Of a DNA stretch of 64,000 nt, positions 8,401-17,934 are shown piece by piece. Every line of letters begins with the position of its first letter. Position 1 is the stretch's first letter. Below the pieces are notes generated by a model. That model made no database searches, had not been told where the DNA came from, and worked only from the letters and a program-made list of their open reading frames with translations. Origin of the DNA: Pseudovibrio sp. M1P-2-3 (GTDB lineage Bacteria; Pseudomonadota; Alphaproteobacteria; Rhizobiales; Stappiaceae); contig NZ_JARRCW010000001.1 in assembly GCF_031501865.1 (NCBI RefSeq), positions 4,477,001 through 4,541,000 of the forward strand. The letters run 5' to 3'. The position numbers and the translations under genes were made by a program.

Positions 8401-8771
8401 AAATCCAAAAATCACGGGTATAGCCAATTTGATCTATAATTTGATGGTCCAGAGTGAATAAAAATATCAGTCCCCTCTTACACAATATTTAAAAAATGAC
8501 ATTTCTAGACAGAGGCGCCCAATATCAAAATCTCAAACGACTTTCGAGTTACAAGCTTATCATGATGGACAATCATGACTTTGATACGCAACGTCCCTCA
8601 CAATTATACGGCTTTCCATAAGTTTTTATACAGTGGCTTCTTAAGGATTTAAGGACGCTCAGAAGTGCGAAAGCCCATCTTACCCGATTAACGTCAGATT
8701 CGAGAACTTTGAGCATAATCAGTATTCGAATTGGCCCGAAGGCCCTACAACGTAAAATACAGGTGAACTGA
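8401..8771. other. Intergenic region, 371 bases, no gene called
   Basis: This is the divergent promoter region between the carboxypeptidase gene and the LprI-like gene. It is AT-rich. A 41-codon ATG frame (8496-8621) lacks a ribosome binding site and is not called. A short GGCCCGAAGGCCC palindrome-like stretch lies near 8732-8745. I see no tRNA or riboswitch. Confidence 0.5.
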
Positions 8772-9179
8772 ATGCGTTTCCTACCCTTGAGTATTCTTTT
8801 TTATATCTCCTTGGTGATGGCCTCTTTTGGAGAGGAAACACACAATATCGTTCTTGATGATTGCCAGCAAAAAACATCAGAAAATGAAGTACTGGCCTGT
8901 TTCAATAGAAACTACCTCATTACCACTGTGGACTTGTCCAACTCCTATGAAAAAGCAGCTGCGCGAGTAAAATTAATTGATGAAACCAACGGCACGAATG
9001 ACGCGTTTTCAGCGCTTGAGGACTCTCAACAGGCCTGGATACTTCACCGTAACAAGACTTGCAAATCATATGGTGAGATTGGGACCAACGCAGTCATAAA
9101 GAAACCCGAGACTGCAGAATGCCTTATCCGGTTAACATTAGAGAGAACGAAAAGCCTTTCCAAACTTTATTCAAAGTGA
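8772..9179 (+). CDS. Secreted DUF1311 / LprI-N-like small protein
   Basis: A 135-residue protein with an N-terminal signal peptide (about residues 1-20) and a mature part matching the DUF1311 (LprI N-terminal) pattern. This shows as an early DCQQKTSENEVLACFN with paired cysteines, then LEDSQQAWILHRNKTCKSYG and a final AECLIRLTLERTKSL helix. Family members are periplasmic or lipoprotein-like; LprI of Mycobacterium inhibits lysozyme, but most proteins with this domain have no known function. There is no lipobox, so a soluble periplasmic location is likely. AGGTG lies 7 bases upstream of the ATG. The gene stands alone between divergent and unrelated neighbours. Confidence 0.75.
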   Translation: MRFLPLSILFYISLVMASFGEETHNIVLDDCQQKTSENEVLACFNRNYLITTVDLSNSYEKAAARVKLIDETNGTNDAFSALEDSQQAWILHRNKTCKSYGEIGTNAVIKKPETAECLIRLTLERTKSLSKLYSK

Positions 9180-9339
9180 CCCTCTTTCAAGCTGCACCTG
9201 TTCCAGACCAATTGAACTATGGTGGAACAACCAAAGTTTGAGAGGTGGACGCTAGACCTCATTCAAAAAGCATGCCCATAATACCCTTGGAGAGGAAATG
9301 TGCTGTAAAGCTCTAGCACACCTTTAAGGGAGGATAATA

Positions 9340-11277
9340 ATGGCAGGAGAAGTTTTTCCAGTTCCTGAAAATATTGCTGATAATGCTTTGCTCGATAACG
9401 AGAAATACTTGGAGCTCTATCAAAAATCGGTTTCTGACCCCGAAGAGTTTTGGGGGGAGCATGGCCAGCGCATTGATTGGATCAAGCCTTACACTCGGGT
9501 GAAAAACACCAGTTATGATCCCCATAATGTGTCTATCAAATGGTTTGAGGATGGCACCTTGAATGTGGCGGCCAACTGCATTGACAGGCATTTGAGCGAG
9601 CGCGGCGATCAGGCTGCGATTATCTGGGAAGGAGATGACCCTTCCGAGCATAAAACTATCACCTATAAAGAGCTGGGCATTGCCGTAAACCGCTTTGCAA
9701 ATGCGCTTTTGGCAAACGGTGTCACCAAGGGAGAGCGTGTCACCATCTATATGCCGATGATACCCGAGGCTGCCTATGCCATGCTGGCATGTGCCAGAAT
9801 TGGGGCTATTCACTCCATCGTATTTGGTGGGTTTTCCCCCGAAAGCCTCGCGGGGCGTATTGAGGGGTGCCAATCCCGTTTTGTGATTACTGCTGACGAA
9901 GGGATACGCGGCGGGCGTAAGGTCCCTCTCAAAGCCAACACAGATGCCGCAATTGAAAAGTGCGGCGGTGTTGACAAGGTTTTTGTGGTCCAGCGCACTG
10001 GCGAGCCTGTTAACATGGTTGATGGCCGTGATGTCTGGTATCACGAAGAAGTTGAGAAGGCCTCGGCAGATTGCCCACCTGCTGAAATGAATGCGGAAGA
10101 TCCGCTGTTTATTCTCTACACTTCCGGCTCCACTGGACAGCCGAAGGGTGTGCTGCACACCAGTGGCGGGTATCTGGTGTATGCATCCATGACCCATCAG
10201 TATGTCTTCGACTATAAACCCGGTGAGGTTTACTGGTGCACCGCCGATGTGGGCTGGGTGACGGGCCACAGCTATATTGTTTATGGGCCACTGGCCAACG
10301 GTGCCACAACCTTGATGTTTGAAGGCGTGCCAAACTACCCCACTTCCGCAAGACTCTGGGAAGTATGTGACAAGCACAAGGTCAATATCTTCTACACTGC
10401 TCCAACTGCTATTCGTGCCCTCATGGGGGCGGGCGATGATCTGGTAAAGCAAACCTCCCGTGACTCCCTGCGTATTTTGGGCTCTGTGGGCGAGCCTATC
10501 AATCCGGAAGCCTGGATGTGGTATTACAATGTGGTTGGCGAAGGGCGCTGTCCTATTGTGGACACATGGTGGCAGACGGAAACCGGCGGCATCCTCATTT
10601 CTCCCCTGCCCGGCGCGACGGATTTGAAACCCGGCTCTGCCACACGGCCCTTCTTTGGCGTTCAGCCCGCCATTGTTGATGGCGCTGGCAACTTTCTGGA
10701 GGGCGCCTGTGAAGGCAATCTGGTGATCACCGACAGCTGGCCGGGACAAATGCGCTCTGTTTACGGGGATCATGAACGCTTTGTGCAGACTTACTTTTCC
10801 TCCTACAAGGGGCTCTACTTCACCGGAGATGGCTGCCGGCGGGACGAGGACGGTTATTACTGGATCACAGGCCGCGTGGACGATGTGATCAACGTCTCCG
10901 GTCACCGTATGGGCACCGCCGAGGTGGAAAGCGCCCTTGTAGCCCATGACAAGGTCTCCGAAGCCGCTGTGGTGGGCTACCCCCATGACCTGAAGGGACA
11001 GGGAATTTATGCCTATGTGACCCTTATGGAGGGCGAAGAGCCAACGGAGGAGCTAAGACTAGCCCTTGTGAAACATGTCCGCTCGGAAATCGGTCCTATC
11101 GCCTCGCCCGATTTGATCCAGTTCTCTCCGGGCCTGCCAAAAACCCGCTCCGGCAAAATTATGCGCCGCATCCTGCGCAAGATTGCCGAGGACTCCTTTG
11201 AAAACTTAGGAGACACCTCAACCCTTGCCGACCCCACAGTGGTTGGCGAGTTGATTGACAACCGGCAAAACCGGTGA
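9340..11277 (+). CDS. acs: Acetyl-CoA synthetase (AMP-forming)
   Basis: A 645-residue acetate-CoA ligase that activates acetate through acetyl-AMP in the cytoplasm. Recognisable parts in order are the N-terminal [10 protein letters not shown] segment, the AMP-binding P-loop [11 protein letters not shown], and [10 protein letters not shown], which holds the substrate tryptophan. Then come [36 protein letters not shown], and the C-terminal [17 protein letters not shown], whose lysine is the site of regulatory acetylation in the family. Length and motifs are complete. GGGAGG lies 6-11 bases upstream of the ATG. It appears monocistronic; a hairpin follows at 11301-11322. A 557-codon antisense frame over it is a shadow of its codon bias. 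Confidence 0.97.
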   Translation: MAGEVFPVPENIADNALLDNEKYLELYQKSVSDPEEFWGEHGQRIDWIKPYTRVKNTSYDPHNVSIKWFEDGTLNVAANCIDRHLSERGDQAAIIWEGDDPSEHKTITYKELGIAVNRFANALLANGVTKGERVTIYMPMIPEAAYAMLACARIGAIHSIVFGGFSPESLAGRIEGCQSRFVITADEGIRGGRKVPLKANTDAAIEKCGGVDKVFVVQRTGEPVNMVDGRDVWYHEEVEKASADCPPAEMNAEDPLFILYTSGSTGQPKGVLHTSGGYLVYASMTHQYVFDYKPGEVYWCTADVGWVTGHSYIVYGPLANGATTLMFEGVPNYPTSARLWEVCDKHKVNIFYTAPTAIRALMGAGDDLVKQTSRDSLRILGSVGEPINPEAWMWYYNVVGEGRCPIVDTWWQTETGGILISPLPGATDLKPGSATRPFFGVQPAIVDGAGNFLEGACEGNLVITDSWPGQMRSVYGDHERFVQTYFSSYKGLYFTGDGCRRDEDGYYWITGRVDDVINVSGHRMGTAEVESALVAHDKVSEAAVVGYPHDLKGQGIYAYVTLMEGEEPTEELRLALVKHVRSEIGPIASPDLIQFSPGLPKTRSGKIMRRILRKIAEDSFENLGDTSTLADPTVVGELIDNRQNR

Positions 11278-11300
11278 GCCTAAGAGTAGCAGATAAGCTT

Positions 11301-11322
11301 TGAGGGGGCATAAGTCCCCTCA
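11301..11322. terminator. Hairpin between convergent acs and TadG-like genes, possible terminator
   Basis: TGAGGGG (11301-11307) pairs with CCCCTCA (11316-11322) around an eight-base loop. There is no T-run on either side, so a rho-independent terminator is only possible. The position between two converging genes favours it. Confidence 0.45.
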
Positions 11323-11333
11323 TGGGTCCCGAG

Positions 11334-12872
11334 TTACTTGGAAAGGAATATGCTTTGGATGTCGTTTGCTATTTTTGAAAAGGCTTGATTAAGGCCAGCA
11401 GCACCTTCTGCATTATAAAAGTCTGCAGGAGATGAGGCACATTTTTTTATGGTTTCCGTATTTTGATTCTTATAGGTACATACATACTCTTTGTCGTCTC
11501 CGCCTTTACCGCCTCCCTTTCCTCTTCCATTTCGTTTACCATTCTTGCTACCGTCTTCCTTTTCAACCTCAACTTTCTCACATTTATCAAAGTAAATAGA
11601 ATAAATTTTAATATCTTTTGCTTTTATATTTTTACATAAATTTTCTACTGTATTATTTGCCAAGTCTACTGCATCCTTTTTACACTCTTCCTCATAAAAA
11701 CTATTCCAATTATTTGACGGCTCTGTATCAAAACATTCATACGGCCTATAATCTTTTTTGATTTTGTCTTCTTTTCTAAAGACTTGGTTAAATACACCGT
11801 CAGTCATAAAGACTATGAACTTCAAGGTATCTTCTGATGTATATGAACTCGCAGCGGTGCTTGACCCTAAAAAAGTTCCCCAGTCAGGTGAGATTGAATT
11901 CCAGCCCCATGACAAACCACTTTGGCCAGCAGTTCCGCCCATTGGAGCTAATGTACTAATTTTACTAGTAACATCACTACGTTTTGTTGTTAGGGGAAGA
12001 AGTTCAGCATTAGGGCAATTGATACCATAAATCCCGTTGTCATCTCCACTTCCACCACCATAATAACTAGAAAAACTAGCGGAGTCAGCATCATAGTAAT
12101 CATCTGTATACTGACTATCTCCGACCCGTTCTGTAACACAGCCTTTGTTTGATGTTCCCCGCGATACAATCGCTGCATTGCTACCAAGATTAACACCAGA
12201 ACTGTAAGGTATGACAGATACCCGTACTTTGCTATCAGCCGAATTGTCATCCGGTGGCATTACTGTCTTTACAAGATCTTCTGCTGCAGAGCGAAGCGCT
12301 GCTATTTTTGATTGAGTGAGATCCGCAGGATCATTCATCGAATAAGTTGTATCCAAAACCAGTGCAATCTCTACTTTTTTCGTAGGCAACGTTGCCTGAG
12401 CACTTGACGTGACGCTTAGGGTTTCTAGGGAGCTGCCTCCAAGTAATGGAAGAAGCTTTAGAAAGAAAGTTGGAACCTGCGCCGTCACCGATACATTGAT
12501 TTTGTCTTTGTCATCTGAAAAGCTGAGACTAGGGCTCGCCAGTTTGATATCCCGATAAAGCCCACTGCTTCCATTGTCACCATTTGCGGAATTCAGGGCT
12601 TTTCTATTGATGTTTGCGAGGAAGAATTGCTCAAATTCTGTCTCGGCTTCCCCTTCTTTCAACTCAACTGTCGTCGCTTTATACGCCACCGCCAAAACCG
12701 CATTGTCGATCGCATTGCTGATTGTTTGTTTGGTTTTGATGGTTCGGGCCAGATCTATCGCTGCACCGGCCATGATAATAAGAACGACCATCATTAAGCC
12801 GGTAATTACAGCAATGGCTCCGTCGTTGGACTTTAGAAATCTTTTGATTAGGGTCGATTTCGGACTGCGCAT
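11334..12872 (-). CDS. TadG-like pilus-assembly-type protein with von Willebrand factor A domain
   Basis: A 512-residue protein. The N-terminus carries the TadE/TadG pattern: a short basic region, GAIAVITGLMMVVLIIMAGAAIDLAR as a single membrane segment (about residues 18-43), then an extracytoplasmic region. A vWA domain follows from about residue 165, with ALVLDTTYSMND as the metal-site strand (DxTxS in place of the usual DxSxS) and FIVFMTDGVFN near residue 355. Around residues 437-461 is a Lys/Gly-rich low-complexity insert, and the codons for the last third are more AT-rich than the rest. Stand-alone TadG proteins like this are common in alphaproteobacteria; their role in envelope or pilus function is unclear. 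GAGGTAAGGA precedes the ATG. No other tad gene is in the window. Confidence 0.8.
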   Translation of the reverse strand: MRSPKSTLIKRFLKSNDGAIAVITGLMMVVLIIMAGAAIDLARTIKTKQTISNAIDNAVLAVAYKATTVELKEGEAETEFEQFFLANINRKALNSANGDNGSSGLYRDIKLASPSLSFSDDKDKINVSVTAQVPTFFLKLLPLLGGSSLETLSVTSSAQATLPTKKVEIALVLDTTYSMNDPADLTQSKIAALRSAAEDLVKTVMPPDDNSADSKVRVSVIPYSSGVNLGSNAAIVSRGTSNKGCVTERVGDSQYTDDYYDADSASFSSYYGGGSGDDNGIYGINCPNAELLPLTTKRSDVTSKISTLAPMGGTAGQSGLSWGWNSISPDWGTFLGSSTAASSYTSEDTLKFIVFMTDGVFNQVFRKEDKIKKDYRPYECFDTEPSNNWNSFYEEECKKDAVDLANNTVENLCKNIKAKDIKIYSIYFDKCEKVEVEKEDGSKNGKRNGRGKGGGKGGDDKEYVCTYKNQNTETIKKCASSPADFYNAEGAAGLNQAFSKIANDIQSIFLSK

Positions 12873-13002
12873 TCCTTACCTCAACCTGTGATAAATTTAG
12901 TAAAATTTACTTAAATATATCATAGATTGTATGATTCCACCGGAGAAGCTTAGGGTATATTTGCTTCAAGGGGATTAAGGTTAATGATGCCTTAACGCCC
13001 TA

Positions 13003-13560
13003 TTACGGCTCCAGCTCCGTATCCCAGTAAAGAAAGTCCATCCAGCTTTCGTGCAGGTAGTTGGGCGGGAACTGGCGTCCGTTTCGGTGCAGATCAGTTA
13101 CTTTTGGCAGGTAGGGCATCTGCCGTGGCCTCATTTGCATTTCTTGCCACAAGCGGTTTGACTTTCTCAAGTTACAAGGCGAACAAGCTGTAATCACGTT
13201 TTGCCATGTGGTCTGCCCGCCTTTGGAGCGGGGAATGAGGTGGTCAAACGTCAAATCATTCCTTGAACCACAGTATTGGCATTCGAATTTATCGCGCAGG
13301 AAAACATTAAAGCGGGTAAATGCCGGATGCCTGTTGGTGGGCACGAAATATTTCAGGGCCACAACACTTGGCAGGCGAAGGGTAAAGCTTGGGCTGCGCA
13401 CACAAGCCTCGTATTCAGATACGATATTCACCCGTTCCAGAAAAACAGCTTTAACAGTCTCTTGCCACGACCACAGTGACAAGGGGTAATAGGATAAGGG
13501 CCGGTAATCCGCATTTAGGACCAATGCAGGATTGGAGCCCGAGGATACCGAAATAGTCAC
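13003..13560 (-). CDS. HNH endonuclease family protein
   Basis: A 185-residue protein with a C-terminal HNH nuclease domain: CQYCG (residues about 115-119), LTFDHLIPRSKGG with the catalytic His, then WQNVITACSPCNLRKSNR with the second zinc cysteine pair. The N-terminal half (VLNADYRPLSYYPLSLWSWQ) is characteristic of a widespread housekeeping-like HNH family found in alphaproteobacteria and cyanobacteria. Its substrate is not established, so restriction activity should not be assumed. It stands alone between the TadG-like gene and leuC. A 255-base AT-rich gap upstream (13561-13815) contains only the leuC terminator. Confidence 0.85.
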   Translation of the reverse strand: MTISVSSGSNPALVLNADYRPLSYYPLSLWSWQETVKAVFLERVNIVSEYEACVRSPSFTLRLPSVVALKYFVPTNRHPAFTRFNVFLRDKFECQYCGSRNDLTFDHLIPRSKGGQTTWQNVITACSPCNLRKSNRLWQEMQMRPRQMPYLPKVTDLHRNGRQFPPNYLHESWMDFLYWDTELEP

Positions 13561-13760
13561 AGCCTACTCCTTGATTTCATTGCAGAAATCACTTGCACTT
13601 CTGCGCTGGAAAAGTCTTGGGCACTTAAGATAGTGTAGGCATTAAATGACACTGTTGTGAAGAGTGAAGATTAATAATTACTTTTTGTTTATTGTAAAAT
13701 CCGAGTTCAAAACTCTTAAGCCCATGAAATGAAAAAGACTATTCATAGGAGCACTACAAA

Positions 13761-13789
13761 TAAAAACGGGCACTCAAAAAGAATGCCCG
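13761..13789 (-). terminator. Rho-independent terminator of leuC
   Basis: On the minus strand CGGGCATTC pairs with GAGTGCCCG (one mismatch) around TTTTT and is followed by TTTTTATTTG. The hairpin is at 13767-13789 and lies 27 bases after the leuC stop. Confidence 0.8.
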
Positions 13790-13815
13790 ATATCCAATAG
13801 GGATTTATTTCGCTT

Positions 13816-15222
13816 TTACTGGAACTCTCTCACATCCACAAACCGGCCTGCAATTGCAGCGGCGGCGGCCATGCCCGGGGAAACGAGATGGGTTCTGCCC
13901 TTGAAGCCCTGACGGCCTTCGAAGTTGCGGTTTGATGTGGAGGCGCAACGCTCACCCGGCTTCAGCTTATCCGCGTTCATGGCCAGACACATGGAACAAC
14001 CAGGCTCACGCCACTCAAAGCCAGCGGCCTTGAAAATCTCGTCCAGACCTTCCGCTTCTGCCTGTGCCTTCACAAGGCCGGAACCGGGAACCACCATGGC
14101 ATTGACAGAGCTTGCCACATGTTTACCTTTGGCAACGCTTGCAGCTTCGCGCAGGTCTTCAATACGTCCGTTTGTACAGGAGCCGATAAACACGCGGTCG
14201 ATGGCAATGTCTGTCACCTTGGTGCCAGCTTCCAGCCCCATGTATTCCAACGCACGTTCTTTTGAGTGACGGCGGTTTTCATCTGCAATCTTGCTTGGGT
14301 CAGGAACGATCCCATCAATCGAAATAACATCTTCCGGGGAAGAGCCCCATGTGACGTTGGGCTTCAAAGATGCCGCTTCAATAACGATTTCATGGTCAAA
14401 AGCCGCTTCTTCATCGGTGAACAGGCTGGACCAGTACTCAACGGCCTGATCCCACTGCTCGTCCTTCGGCGCTTTTGGACGGCCTTTCAGGTAGGCATAT
14501 GTTTTTTCATCTGGCGCGATAAGACCAGCACGCGCGCCAGCCTCAATGGACATGTTGCACACGGTCATACGACCTTCCATAGACAGGTCCGTAATCGCCT
14601 CACCTGCATATTCAATCACATATCCGGTGCCGCCAGCAGTGCCCAGCTCACCAATGATCGCCAGAACGATATCTTTGGCGGTGACGCCGACAGGCGCTTT
14701 GCCTTTCACAAGAACACGCAGGTTCTTTGCTTTTTGCTGGATCAAGGTTTGGGAAGCAAGCACATGCTCAACTTCCGACGTTCCGATGCCATGGGCGAGC
14801 GAGCCGAATGCGCCGTGAGTAGAGGTGTGGCTATCGCCGCACACAATGGTCATACCCGGCAGCGTGAAGCCCTGCTCTGGGCCAACGATATGCACAACGC
14901 CCTGACGCTTGTCCATTTCAGAATAATATTCAACGCCGAACTCGGCAGCGTTCTTTGCAAGCGTATTCACCTGCAAGGCGCTTTCAGGGTCGTCAATCCC
15001 TTTGGAACGGTCTGTTGTTGGAACGTTATGGTCCACCACAGCCAGCGTTCTTTTCGGGTGGCGCACCTTGCGGCCTGCCATGCGCAAGCCTTCAAATGCC
15101 TGCGGACTCGTCACCTCATGAACGAGATGGCGATCAATGTATAGTAGGCAGGTACCATCATCCTGCGTACTTACAACATGATGATCCCAAATCTTGTCAT
15201 AGAGGGTCTTTGCCTGCGGCAT
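13816..15222 (-). CDS. leuC: 3-isopropylmalate dehydratase large subunit
   Basis: A 468-residue aconitase-family enzyme that, with LeuD, isomerises 2-isopropylmalate to 3-isopropylmalate in leucine synthesis. Visible motifs include [11 protein letters not shown] at the N-terminus, [27 protein letters not shown] with the first cluster cysteine, and [10 protein letters not shown] with the last two [4Fe-4S] ligands. The length is standard. AGGAGAATGAGTT precedes the ATG. leuC next to rplS is the usual order in Hyphomicrobiales, but here 2 kb of other DNA (15223-17266) separates them. leuD and leuB are not in the window. Confidence 0.97.
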   Translation of the reverse strand: MPQAKTLYDKIWDHHVVSTQDDGTCLLYIDRHLVHEVTSPQAFEGLRMAGRKVRHPKRTLAVVDHNVPTTDRSKGIDDPESALQVNTLAKNAAEFGVEYYSEMDKRQGVVHIVGPEQGFTLPGMTIVCGDSHTSTHGAFGSLAHGIGTSEVEHVLASQTLIQQKAKNLRVLVKGKAPVGVTAKDIVLAIIGELGTAGGTGYVIEYAGEAITDLSMEGRMTVCNMSIEAGARAGLIAPDEKTYAYLKGRPKAPKDEQWDQAVEYWSSLFTDEEAAFDHEIVIEAASLKPNVTWGSSPEDVISIDGIVPDPSKIADENRRHSKERALEYMGLEAGTKVTDIAIDRVFIGSCTNGRIEDLREAASVAKGKHVASSVNAMVVPGSGLVKAQAEAEGLDEIFKAAGFEWREPGCSMCLAMNADKLKPGERCASTSNRNFEGRQGFKGRTHLVSPGMAAAAAIAGRFVDVREFQ

Positions 15223-15908
15223 AACTCATTCTCCTGAAACGTTCAAAGCGTGCGAACACTCCCTATGTTTTGTCTGAATGGGCCTAAAATAGCAACGTGT
15301 CAAAAATTGAATTTCTCTCAACGTTAAAGTGGTAGTAATCGCAACCTGCCGATTTCGTAAGGTTTTGGGCACGCACTGCAAAGCAGCACCACACGGCTTC
15401 CCGGGCAGATTGGAAATCAAGACCCCGAGGAACGGGAGTGGCAAGGCAAACAGGCCCAAGCCTGCGCAGTAATTCATAAAATGTTTCTTCGGCTTTGGCC
15501 TGTCGCCTTGCCCGGGTCTTTTTTTGCAGCGCAGGCACATTGCCCCGGATAGGCGCCATAAGACAGTTTCCTGTCACCACTGTACGCCACCCAAGGATAT
15601 GCATGTCTTAAAGGAGACCTGTGGCCTCGCTCCGGTAAGAACCCGCATGCACGAACCATCCGGAAAGATACGTTACCTCTCCCCGTTAGCCCAACCCGGC
15701 CCATAACGCCCCGGCGGACGGTCCACCGAAGGCCCGCTTTCATGGGCACGAAGCAAGTGTAGAGGAGGTGAGGCAGAGGGGGATAAGATTCTATGAGAAG
15801 TATCTACCAAAGACAGGTGGGAAGTTTTCGCGGATACGCATGAGCTAAAAAGTGGAGGATAGTCGTTACATGGAGTTACATTAAATAGGCATAGAGTAAT
15901 TATATTGA
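15223..15908. other. Unassigned 686-base region, mostly GC-rich, no gene called
   Basis: From about 15340 to 15780 the base composition is clearly richer in G+C than leuC's flank and far richer than the AT-rich gene that follows. Three overlapping minus-strand frames (15226-15540, 15284-15604, 15474-15749) are open, but none has a good ribosome binding site or a recognisable domain. I looked for tmRNA (tag-coding segment), RNase P RNA and SRP RNA signatures and found none. It could be a gene remnant, an unknown structured RNA, or leuC leader sequence plus inserted DNA. Confidence 0.4.
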
Positions 15909-17165
15909 ATGACGAGTACTGTAGCAAAGGGAAATGAACTCGAAAACAAGTTCTATAAATACCTCCGAGACCAACAAGATCGAGGGGATTTAGTCTATGG
16001 AGCATATCCTGGTGAACTTTGTAAGATTCATAAAAAGAAAAAGTACCTCTGTAATTTTCGCGGAGGCGAAGTTGAATTTGATGTTGTTCTCGAGATTTAT
16101 GCCAAAGGAAGAACTTCACCACAAATATACGTGGTTTTTGAATGTAAAAATTATGGAAACAGTATTCCCGAAATCGAAGTTAATGATTTTTCACATAAGT
16201 TAGAGCGAATATTCAAGCACGCAGTCAAAGGTGTTTTTGTTGTATCAACTCGACTGCAATCCGGGGCTGAGCACGTCGTAAGAAATAGCCGTATTGGAAT
16301 TGTCAAATATGATGAACATGGCTTTGAAGTCGTCTCTGATCGCACAGGTAACACATGTTTAGAACGTGGTTATGTAGGGTCACAAATCTTTAGCAACGTG
16401 AACCAACCCAACCCCTTAAAATTTTCAGCATATTATGGCGGAAGTTTTTTTGGTTCACTCAATCATTTTTTGGGAGCTATTATTTCAAATAAGCCCATAG
16501 ACGACGGGCTTGAGAGCAAGCGGATAAATATCCCATATGTCTCTTTTGATGATTTAAATACGTCAGCTCAATATCTTCTGGAAGTAATTGATTATTTTGA
16601 TGGTGACGTTGATCTAAAAAAAATCTGCGCTACACTTAATATTGATCTTCAGTGCTCTAAAGAAAAAATAACCAACAATTACGGTAATCCAATATTAGGA
16701 TCAGCAAACTTCGATCAGAAAACTATTAAGATTAATTTTCATAAAAATAAGGAACGAAAAAGATTCACCATCGCGCATGAAATCGGGCATTTTTATATGC
16801 AACATGATCGCTACTTACGCTCTGAAACCCATATAGAGAATGATCTTTTATTAGATAGTGATAGAGAAAACGAATTTCATTATGAGCGCCTTGAGTATCA
16901 AGCCAATACTTTCGCTTCGTGCCTACTCCTTCCCGAAAAGAGCTTCCTGAGAAAAATTGAAGAATATAGGGCAGGTCTAGATATCAAAAACAGAGGCCAC
17001 GGTTACATCTATGTTGATGATCAACCTTGCAATTATACAATCTACAAACTTTTTCTAACGCAGTTAAAATTGCATTTTAAGGTTTCTGAGCAAGCGATTG
17101 AAATTAAGCTCAAGAAGATGGGACTACTTAATGATCAGAGAGCATTCTCATTAGCCAAGCTGTAA
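15909..17165 (+). CDS. Fusion protein: Mrr-like PD-(D/E)XK nuclease domain plus ImmA/IrrE metallopeptidase domain
   Basis: A 418-residue protein with two recognisable parts. Residues about 8-135 look like an Mrr/type IV restriction-endonuclease fold: an N-terminal GNELENKFYKYL helix, FD at 57-58, ECK at 78-80, then KGVFVVSTRLQSGAEHVVRNSRIGIV. This gives a D-x19-E-x-K active-site pattern. Residues about 270-345 match ImmA/IrrE peptidases: IAHEIGHF (HEIGH at 290-294) and, 35 residues on, LEYQANTFASCLLLP with Glu329 as the likely third zinc ligand. The gene is AT-rich compared with its neighbours and splits the usual rplS-leuC pair, suggesting horizontal gain. No partner antitoxin or HTH gene adjoins it. 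A defence or DNA-damage role is an inference. The ATG at 15909 lacks a strong ribosome binding site. Confidence 0.75.
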   Translation: MTSTVAKGNELENKFYKYLRDQQDRGDLVYGAYPGELCKIHKKKKYLCNFRGGEVEFDVVLEIYAKGRTSPQIYVVFECKNYGNSIPEIEVNDFSHKLERIFKHAVKGVFVVSTRLQSGAEHVVRNSRIGIVKYDEHGFEVVSDRTGNTCLERGYVGSQIFSNVNQPNPLKFSAYYGGSFFGSLNHFLGAIISNKPIDDGLESKRINIPYVSFDDLNTSAQYLLEVIDYFDGDVDLKKICATLNIDLQCSKEKITNNYGNPILGSANFDQKTIKINFHKNKERKRFTIAHEIGHFYMQHDRYLRSETHIENDLLLDSDRENEFHYERLEYQANTFASCLLLPEKSFLRKIEEYRAGLDIKNRGHGYIYVDDQPCNYTIYKLFLTQLKLHFKVSEQAIEIKLKKMGLLNDQRAFSLAKL

Positions 17166-17203
17166 AAATTTAAGTTTGCAATGGCCTTAAGCGCCTAACA
17201 CAA

Positions 17204-17242
17204 TAAAAAACCTGCTGCCTGTGAAAGGCAGCAGGTTCTTTT
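17204..17242. terminator. Bidirectional terminator between the Mrr-ImmA gene and rplS
   Basis: ACCTGCTGCCT (17210-17220) pairs perfectly with AGGCAGCAGGT (17226-17236) over a five-base loop. A-run upstream (AATAAAAA) and TCTTTTG downstream make it work on both strands. It probably ends the rplS operon on the minus strand and the fusion gene on the plus strand. Confidence 0.85.
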
Positions 17243-17266
17243 GTACTGAAAGTACAGAAACTTAGC

Positions 17267-17728
17267 TTATTCAGCAGCGGCTTCTTTTGCAGCGGCTTTT
17301 TCAGCTTCTTTTGCAGCTTTAACAGCAGCAGCAGCTTCACGAGCTTTTTCGTTAAGACGCTTTGCACGTGCGTTAGTTGCTTCAACGATACGTGCAGACT
17401 TACCGCGACGCTCACGCAGGTAGTACAGTTTCGCACGACGTACACGGCCGCGACGAATAACTTCCACGCCTTCAACCATTGGGCTGAAGATCGGGAATAC
17501 ACGCTCAACGCCTTCACCGTAAGAAATCTTACGAACAGTGAAGCTTTCGTTGATGCCACCGCCGGAGCGAGCAATACAAACGCCTTCATAAGCCTGTACA
17601 CGTGTACGTGTGCCTTCGGTTACGCGAACCAAAACACGAACAGTGTCACCAGGGGAGAATTCAGGAAGCTTGCGGTTCTCTTCGATGCGAGCCATTTCTT
17701 CAGCATCGAGCTGCTCAATAATATTCAT
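17267..17728 (-). CDS. rplS: 50S ribosomal protein L19
   Basis: A 153-residue L19, starting [19 protein letters not shown]. The core [35 protein letters not shown] and the [24 protein letters not shown] segment are typical. L19 sits at the 30S-50S interface. The C-terminus after about residue 115 is an Ala/Lys/Glu-rich tail, longer than the E. coli protein (115 residues) but common in alphaproteobacteria. I set the start at the ATG at 17728; the frame is open further upstream but that part is unlike L19. It is the last gene of the ffh-rpsP-trmD series on this strand. Confidence 0.97.
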   Translation of the reverse strand: MNIIEQLDAEEMARIEENRKLPEFSPGDTVRVLVRVTEGTRTRVQAYEGVCIARSGGGINESFTVRKISYGEGVERVFPIFSPMVEGVEVIRRGRVRRAKLYYLRERRGKSARIVEATNARAKRLNEKAREAAAAVKAAKEAEKAAAKEAAAE

Positions 17729-17934
17729 AGCAGTAATCCATTTTCTGCAATTGGTCAGAGCGTCCGCAAACAGTCCAGCTGTAGGGACGTATACACCAAA
17801 CCTTCTCAAGACCGGGAAGTAAGAGTGGAACAGCTTCAAATCATTAAGATTGCAGCAAGTGTTCCAGACTCCGGTTGGCGCGGTAATAAACGGTTTTTGC
17901 CCGTTTGTCACCGGAAAAATACCGCAGGGACTGT

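Noticed and set aside
8496-8621. 41-codon plus-strand frame upstream of the LprI-like gene
   Set aside because: No ribosome binding site and no recognisable feature; such a frame is expected by chance.
9313-10986. Long minus-strand frame (557 codons) over acs
   Set aside because: It lies fully antisense to a complete acetyl-CoA synthetase gene and has no recognisable domain; it follows from the codon bias of acs.
14266-15144. Plus-strand frame of 292 codons over leuC
   Set aside because: Antisense to a well-defined leuC; the translation has no domain-like pattern.
15226-15749. Three overlapping minus-strand frames upstream of leuC
   Set aside because: No ribosome site, no recognised domain, and they exclude one another. 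The block is reported as unassigned instead.
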